NCBI RefSeq assembly: GCF_000196675.2
Contig: NC_015312.1
Coordinates: 3,968,001-4,032,000, forward strand
DNA: 64,000 nucleotides
Origin: Pseudonocardia benzenivorans CB1190
GTDB taxonomy: Bacteria > Actinomycetota > Actinomycetes > Mycobacteriales > Pseudonocardiaceae
Reading direction: 5' to 3'
The notes under the pieces are model-generated. The model saw nothing but the letters and a program-made list of their open reading frames with translations. It was not told the DNA's origin and did no database searches. Below are positions 59,355-64,000 of the stretch, piece by piece. The position numbers and the translations under genes were made by a program. Position 1 is the first letter of the stretch. Every line of letters starts with the position of its first letter.

Positions 59355-59361
59355 GGCGTCC

Positions 59362-60321
59362 TCACCGCATCTCGTCCTCGATGTAGGCGCGGACGATCGC
59401 GTCGAAGTCCGCGTCGCCGCGCAGCCCCAACGCCCGCGCCCGGGTCGTGTCCCAGGCTCCCGGCCAGGTCGCGGCGATGGCCTCCACCGCCGGGTCGCGC
59501 TGCCACCGCACCCGGGCCGCGACCTCGGGACCGGCGACGCGCCCGAGCGCCGCGGCCATCTCCCCCACCGTCACCGAGACACCGGGCAGGTTGACCGCAC
59601 GCGAGGACCCCAGCTGCGCGTCGGTGAGCTCCGCGCCCGCCACGAGGCACTCGACGGCGTAGCGCGGCGAGAGCACCCACATCCGGACCTCCGGCGGGAC
59701 CGGGACCACCGACTCCACGCCGGCGAGCGGCTCGCGGACGATACCGCTGGCGAAGCCCGACGCGGCCGCGTTCGGGCGGCCCGGACGCACCGTCACCGTC
59801 GGCAGCCGCAGCACCCGGCCGTCGACGTGACCCTTGCGCGTGTGGTCGGCGAGCAGCAGCTCCGCGCACGCCTTCTGGGTGCCGTAGGACGTCTGCGGGG
59901 TCAGCGGCGTCGAGTCGGTCACGACAGCGGGCACGTCGCCGCCGTAGACCGCGACCGAGCTCGTGAACACCACCCGGGGGACGCGGCCCGCCGCGCGACA
60001 GGCGTCGAGCAGCCGGCGCGACCCGTCGAGGTTGATCCGCATCCCCAGGTCGAACTCGGCCTCCGCCTGCCCGCTCACCACGGCCGCGAGATGGAACACG
60101 ACGTCGGTGTCCGCGTCGACCAGCTCCGCGAGCAGCGCGGGATCGGCCACGTCGCCGACCACGGCGCGCACCCGCGGGTCGTCCGCCCCCACGGCGGCCG
60201 CGGTGACGTCGAGCAGGACGAGCTCGCGGATCTCGCGGCCGTCGAGCTCACCGCGGTCGAGCAGGGCCCGGGCGAGCCTGCTGCCGAGGAACCCCGCCCC
60301 TCCCGTGACGACCACCTTCAT
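59362..60321 (-). CDS. denD: NAD-dependent epimerase/dehydratase family, D-erythronate dehydrogenase-like
   Basis: The 319-residue extended SDR begins KVVVTGGAGFLGSRLA, has FHLAAVVSG, FTSSVAVYGG and the catalytic YGTQK, followed by RLPTVTVRPGRPNAAASGFASGIVREPL, a stretch typical of DenD proteins that oxidise D-erythronate at C2. The kinase and dehydrogenase downstream support this reading. It is separated from the GntR operon by 74 bases that contain that operon's promoter, and is divergent from the FUSC gene. Confidence 0.88.
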   Translation of the reverse strand: MKVVVTGGAGFLGSRLARALLDRGELDGREIRELVLLDVTAAAVGADDPRVRAVVGDVADPALLAELVDADTDVVFHLAAVVSGQAEAEFDLGMRINLDGSRRLLDACRAAGRVPRVVFTSSVAVYGGDVPAVVTDSTPLTPQTSYGTQKACAELLLADHTRKGHVDGRVLRLPTVTVRPGRPNAAASGFASGIVREPLAGVESVVPVPPEVRMWVLSPRYAVECLVAGAELTDAQLGSSRAVNLPGVSVTVGEMAAALGRVAGPEVAARVRWQRDPAVEAIAATWPGAWDTTRARALGLRGDADFDAIVRAYIEDEMR

Positions 60322-60488
60322 ACCTGCCTCCGTCCCGGCGCACCCGGCGCCGCGTCGTCGTGGGCCAACCGATCCGGGAGCCTACGGGCGGGCGCCGACG
60401 ACCCGGTTCGACCCGAAGCGCGGTAGTCGTGCGGGCACCACCGTCGCTAGCGTGACGCGGCGTCCGCAGCGGCCGAGGGGGTGCGACG

Positions 60489-62801
60489 GTGGCGAACGGT
60501 TCCGTCGTCACGCCCGCCGCGGCCCGGCTCTGGCACGCGCCGTCGGCCGTCATGGCCCGGCACGATCCCGGCTACACCGCGCTACGCCGCGCCGTGCGCG
60601 TCACGGTCGCCGCCTGCGTCGGCTTCTACGTCTGCCACCTGGTCATCGACGACGACACGATGGCGATCTACGCGCTCTTCGCGGCGGTCGCCCTCGGCGC
60701 GCTCTCCGAGGTGACCGGCGCTCCGGCCACACGGACGCGCGGCTACGGGATCGTGCTCGTCGTCGGCGCCGTGCTGGTCACGGCCGGAACCCTCGTCGCG
60801 GGGAGCACCGCCGCGGCCGTGGCCGGGATGCTGGTGTTCGGGTTCGCGATCTCGTACTCGAGCGTCGCCGGACCGCGTATCGGCGGCGTCGCGAACGGCC
60901 TGCAGCTGTTCTACGTGCTGGCCTGCTTCCCGCCGTTCGCCCCCGAGCAGCTCGGGGAGCGGCTCGCGGGCCTGGCGATCGGCGTCGTGCTGCTCGCGAT
61001 CGCCGACCGCACCCTGCTGCCCGCCCCGGCTCCGCCCGACCCGGCACGGCGCATCGGGGTGGGCCTGAGGACCGCGGCCGGCTTCGCGACGGCGGTCGCC
61101 TCGGACCTGCGCTCGACCGGCGGCACCCCCGCGGCGGCGACGGGCGGCACCGCCGTGGTGGCGGCCGTCCGGCGCGACGCGCAGGCCGCGGCCGACGCGC
61201 TGCGGCTGGCCGACATGCCGTTGCCGGAGCGTCCGCTCGGCTGCGGGCTGCGCGACCGTTCCCTGTTCACCCTGGCGGCGGAGACGCGGCTGGTCACCGC
61301 ACGCCTCGGCACCCTCACCGACCTGCTCGTCACCGACGGACCGCACCCGCGCCACCCGCTCACCGCGGACCTGCTCGACGCGTCGGCCGCCGTGCTGGAG
61401 GGGTCCGCCCGGACGTTGCAGGGCGGCGCGCCGCCCCCGCTCGACGCGCTGGACACCGCACTCGGCGCCTACCTCGGGATGCGGGTGCGGCACCTCCCGC
61501 TGCCCGACGGGCCGACACCCGACCTGCGCGCCGGGCTGGCCGCCGCGGCCGTCGCGCAGACCGCACGGAACACCGGGCTCGCCGCACACGGCATCGCCCG
61601 GCTGCCCGTGCCGCCCGGCCCGCTCCCCGACGAGCTGCGGTTCCTGCGCATGTCCCGGTTCGAGCTGGTCCGGCTGCGGCTGGCGAACAATGTCACACCG
61701 CGGTCGGTGTACCTGCAGAACGCGCTGCGGGTCGCGATCGGCCTGGGCGTCGCACGGCTGGTCGCGGGCGTGTTCGACCTGTCGCACGGCTTCTGGGTGC
61801 TGCTCGCGACGCTGAGCCTGATGCGCACCTCGGCCGTGGCGAGCCGGTCGATCCTGGTCAAGGCGTTCGTCGGGACACTGATCGGGGCCGCCGCCGCAGC
61901 GGCGGTGCTGACCTGGGTGCACACGTCGCTGTACGCGTGGTTGCTGCCGTTCCTGATGATCGCGGCGTTCGCGGCCGGGCCGGCCTTCGGTGTCGCGGCG
62001 GGCCAGGCGGGGTTCACACTCGTCGTCTCGGTGCTGTTCGCCCAGCTCGACCCGGCGACGTGGCAGCTCGCCGCGGTCCGGCTCCAGGACGTGGTCACCG
62101 GCGGCGTGATCGGCGCGCTGATCGGCGCCGTGATGTGGCCGCGCGGTGGCGGCGGGGAATTGCGCAGGCTCGCCGCGGACTCGCTGCGGGCCGGGGCCGA
62201 CGAGCTGCGCGACACCGTCCGGCTGCTGGCCGAGGGCACCCCGGTCCCGACCGGGTTCTCGCAGCTGCGCAGGCTCGCCGGCCTGCTCAACCACTCCTTC
62301 GTCCAGTACCGCGGCGAACCGCCGCGGCCCGGCCCCCAGCCCGACTGGCTCACGCTCATCGGGGTGGTGCACCGGCTCTCGACGTACTCGGCGACCCTGC
62401 GCCAGCGCCATCCCCCGTCGGGTCCGCTGCCGTGGCCGGAGACGGCGACGCGCATCGAGGCGGCCGCCGCCGAGGTCGCGCTCTCGGTGCGCGGGGCGGC
62501 CGACGCGCTCGACGCCGGGGAGGCCGTGCCCGCCGCGACCATGAGGGCGTGCCACGAGGCGGTGACGGTCCACGCCCCCAGCAACCTCGCCGACGACGTC
62601 GAGGCCGGCCTGCGTGTGCTCGACGCCTGGGCCTGGCTGACCACGGTCGTCGACGACCTCGACCGCCTCACCCGGCTGCTGTCCGACCCCGCGGCGCCGA
62701 CGTTCCCCGCCCCGGCCGCCGCCGAGCCGCCCGCCCCACCGGCCGCTCAGGCCACCCAGGAGCGGTCCGCGGTGAACCCGACGGAGATCGAGGGGTCCTG
62801 A
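60489..62801 (+). CDS. FUSC family membrane protein (aromatic acid exporter-like)
   Basis: This 770-residue inner-membrane protein has two similar halves, each with about five to six hydrophobic segments (residues 30-175 and 405-545), separated by a long soluble region, as in FUSC/YccS/AaeB proteins. The second half has FDLSHGFWVLLATLSLMRTSAVASRSILVKAFVGTLIG in parts. Such proteins are thought to export aromatic acids or toxic metabolites. GTG start; TAGCGT at 60448-60453 is a likely -10. Its last 18 codons overlap the convergent cation-efflux gene. Confidence 0.9.
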   Translation: MANGSVVTPAAARLWHAPSAVMARHDPGYTALRRAVRVTVAACVGFYVCHLVIDDDTMAIYALFAAVALGALSEVTGAPATRTRGYGIVLVVGAVLVTAGTLVAGSTAAAVAGMLVFGFAISYSSVAGPRIGGVANGLQLFYVLACFPPFAPEQLGERLAGLAIGVVLLAIADRTLLPAPAPPDPARRIGVGLRTAAGFATAVASDLRSTGGTPAAATGGTAVVAAVRRDAQAAADALRLADMPLPERPLGCGLRDRSLFTLAAETRLVTARLGTLTDLLVTDGPHPRHPLTADLLDASAAVLEGSARTLQGGAPPPLDALDTALGAYLGMRVRHLPLPDGPTPDLRAGLAAAAVAQTARNTGLAAHGIARLPVPPGPLPDELRFLRMSRFELVRLRLANNVTPRSVYLQNALRVAIGLGVARLVAGVFDLSHGFWVLLATLSLMRTSAVASRSILVKAFVGTLIGAAAAAAVLTWVHTSLYAWLLPFLMIAAFAAGPAFGVAAGQAGFTLVVSVLFAQLDPATWQLAAVRLQDVVTGGVIGALIGAVMWPRGGGGELRRLAADSLRAGADELRDTVRLLAEGTPVPTGFSQLRRLAGLLNHSFVQYRGEPPRPGPQPDWLTLIGVVHRLSTYSATLRQRHPPSGPLPWPETATRIEAAAAEVALSVRGAADALDAGEAVPAATMRACHEAVTVHAPSNLADDVEAGLRVLDAWAWLTTVVDDLDRLTRLLSDPAAPTFPAPAAAEPPAPPAAQATQERSAVNPTEIEGS

Positions 62802-63664
62802 CCCGTCGCCCGGATCCGGGCCAGCAGCGCGGCGCGCACCGCGTCGAACTCGGTGACGGTCTGCGCCGTCGACGACGCGACGACGACGTAGTCGGCCTCG
62901 ACGTCGAGCCTGCTGCCGACCTTGGCCACCCGCAGGAACGACTCCGCGAACCCGTACTCCTCCTCGATCTCGCGGACGCACACCAGCAGCTGCTCACGGA
63001 CCGCGGGCGGGGACATCGTCAGCACCTCGCGGAACGCCTGCGCCAGCAGCCGCGCGGGCACGACGAGGAAGGCCGCCGAGATCAGCGCGACCATCGCGGG
63101 ATCGACGTAGCGCGCGAGATCGTCGCGCCCACCGAGGGTGAACCCCCACGCGATCGCGAAGCCGACGAGCACGCCGACGCTGAGCAGGGCGTCGCCCCAC
63201 CACTCGGCGGCCTCGGCGCGCACCAGGTCGGACCCGGCGCGGGCCTTGCGCCGCATGTACAACGACACCGCGACCCCGCCCGTGGTCGCGACGACGGCGT
63301 AGACCAGCGCCCAGCCCGTGTCGACGTCGCGGCCCCCGACGAGCAGGTCGCCGACGGCGCCGGCGAGCGCGTAGAGGCACAGCCCGCCCAGTGCCGCCGC
63401 CTTCACGACGATCGCCAGCGGCTCGTAGATCTCCCGGCCCCACGGGTAGCGGTCGTCGGGACCACGGCGGGCGGCCCGCAGCGCCCACACCCCCAGCAGC
63501 GAGAGCCCCACGCTCGCGAACGAGTACAGCCCGTCGAAGAGGATCAGCCGCGAGTCGACGACCAGCCCCCACACCAGCGAGACCACCGCGAACACGGCCG
63601 ACGCCCACACCGAGACGAGCAGGGTGCGTGCGTCGGCCCGGGACTCGGCCCGGGCTGCGGTCAT
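62747..63664 (-). CDS. Cation diffusion facilitator family transporter
   Basis: The 305-residue CDF transporter has about six membrane segments; metal-site residues appear as LFDGLYSFASVG in helix 2 and AEWWGDALLSVG in helix 5, and a cytoplasmic C-terminal domain ends the protein (VREIEEEYGFAESFLRVAKVGSRLDVEADYVV). It exports zinc, iron or manganese against protons; the metal is not decidable. ATG overlaps the YciI-like stop by 4 bases. Its 3' end overlaps the FUSC gene tail to tail by 55 bases. Confidence 0.9.
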   Translation of the reverse strand: MTAARAESRADARTLLVSVWASAVFAVVSLVWGLVVDSRLILFDGLYSFASVGLSLLGVWALRAARRGPDDRYPWGREIYEPLAIVVKAAALGGLCLYALAGAVGDLLVGGRDVDTGWALVYAVVATTGGVAVSLYMRRKARAGSDLVRAEAAEWWGDALLSVGVLVGFAIAWGFTLGGRDDLARYVDPAMVALISAAFLVVPARLLAQAFREVLTMSPPAVREQLLVCVREIEEEYGFAESFLRVAKVGSRLDVEADYVVVASSTAQTVTEFDAVRAALLARIRATGQDPSISVGFTADRSWVA

Positions 63665-63957
63665 CCGGGGCGTCCCGCCGGGGCGAACAGGTCGCCCCAG
63701 CCGCGGACCGTCCACCGGGCGACGACACCACCGAGCACGAACGGGTCGCCCGCGATGAACTCCTCGGCGGCCTCGCGGGAGGTGAAGACGCCGATCGCGG
63801 TGCCGTCGAACGGGTCCGACAGCGGCCCGGCGTGCACGAGCACGCCGCGGTCGTGGAACTCGTGCAGCCGCGCGACGTGGGCGGGCCCGTGCTCGGCGGC
63901 GAGCGGGCCGAACCCCTCGGACGGCTCGTAGGTCATGACGAACAGCGGCGGGTTCAC
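63661..63957 (-). CDS. YciI-like protein
   Basis: The small ferredoxin-fold protein (98 residues) matches the YciI family: FVMTYEPSEGFGPLAAEHGPAHVARLHEFHDRGVLVHAGPLSDP with the conserved His-Asp-type residues, then GTAIGVFTSREAAEEFIAGDPFV. Family function is mostly unknown; one homologue is a dehalogenase-like hydrolase. GTG start overlaps the stop of a gene that runs in from the right edge. Confidence 0.9.
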   Translation of the reverse strand: MNPPLFVMTYEPSEGFGPLAAEHGPAHVARLHEFHDRGVLVHAGPLSDPFDGTAIGVFTSREAAEEFIAGDPFVLGGVVARWTVRGWGDLFAPAGRPG

Positions 63958-64000
63958 GGCGCGCTCACCGACGGCGCGCCCGTCTCCAGCAGGGTCTTGA
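63954..64000 (-). CDS. C-terminal end of an unidentified gene (partial)
   Basis: Only the last 15 codons are visible, reading KTLLETGAPSVSAP and TGA. The stop shares the GTGA overlap with the YciI-like start, the arrangement used throughout this window, which is the reason for calling a gene. The fragment is too short to name a family. Confidence 0.5.
   Translation of the reverse strand, partial: KTLLETGAPSVSAP

Overview
The window is very GC-rich (about 70% or more), is coded mostly by GTG/ATG-started genes chained by 4-base GTGA or ATGA overlaps, and uses TTGACG/TAGNGT-type promoters. Families such as IclR regulators, SDRs, a DUF35 protein and an MSMEG_6728-like glycosylase point to a soil actinobacterium; a Pseudonocardia-like genus is my inference, not something I could test. 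I found no tRNA, rRNA, CRISPR, insertion sequence or phage gene. Nearly the whole window is catabolic: about 60 genes in roughly ten operons, with seven local transcription regulators (four IclR, one AraC, one GntR/FCD, plus an IclR beside a permease counted among the four).

Region 1 (1-23,000, mostly minus strand) looks like one large unassigned degradation island. It holds two sets of 2-oxoacid (acetoin/pyruvate type) dehydrogenase genes: an E2 with an E1-alpha that runs off the left edge, and an E1-alpha/E1-beta pair at 15.6-17.6 kb. It also has two xylose-isomerase-like TIM barrels, a Gfo/Idh/MocA oxidoreductase, three SDRs, a D-2-hydroxyacid dehydrogenase, a metal-dependent cyclase/hydrolase, an amidohydrolase, an alpha/beta hydrolase, two EthD-like proteins, an AhpD/CMD protein and a branched-chain-type ABC importer. 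The importer's binding protein lies 5 kb away from its permease genes, but the promoters of the pieces share a TTCA-N5-TGAA operator, which ties them into one regulon.

Region 2 (23.3-35.8 kb) is an acyl-CoA pathway: IclR, two thiolase-like proteins plus a DUF35 partner, a zinc dehydrogenase, an acyl-CoA ligase and a cyclase on the plus strand. Facing it on the minus strand are an alpha-methylacyl-CoA racemase-like protein, a beta-hydroxyacid dehydrogenase, a carboxymuconolactone decarboxylase-like protein, a cupin, an IclR and an APC permease. The two operons meet tail to tail on a shared CTAG.

Region 3 (36-40.5 kb) has an amino-acid/amine permease with a copper amine oxidase, then a DNA glycosylase and palindromic intergenic repeats. 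Region 4 (40.6-51.7 kb) combines a UbiD-type prenyl-FMN decarboxylase, an alpha/beta hydrolase, a three-subunit molybdenum hydroxylase, a CoxG protein, an IclR and two MFS transporters. The two promoters flanking the IclR carry similar GTCCTNT half-sites. Region 5 (51.8-60.3 kb) holds an FMN glutamate-synthase-like protein, a methylmalonate-semialdehyde-type dehydrogenase, a decayed VOC gene, and a tetronate/erythronate locus (denD-GntR-otnK-ltnD-SDR) under a perfect palindromic operator. The right end has a FUSC transporter, a cation-efflux protein and a YciI-like protein.
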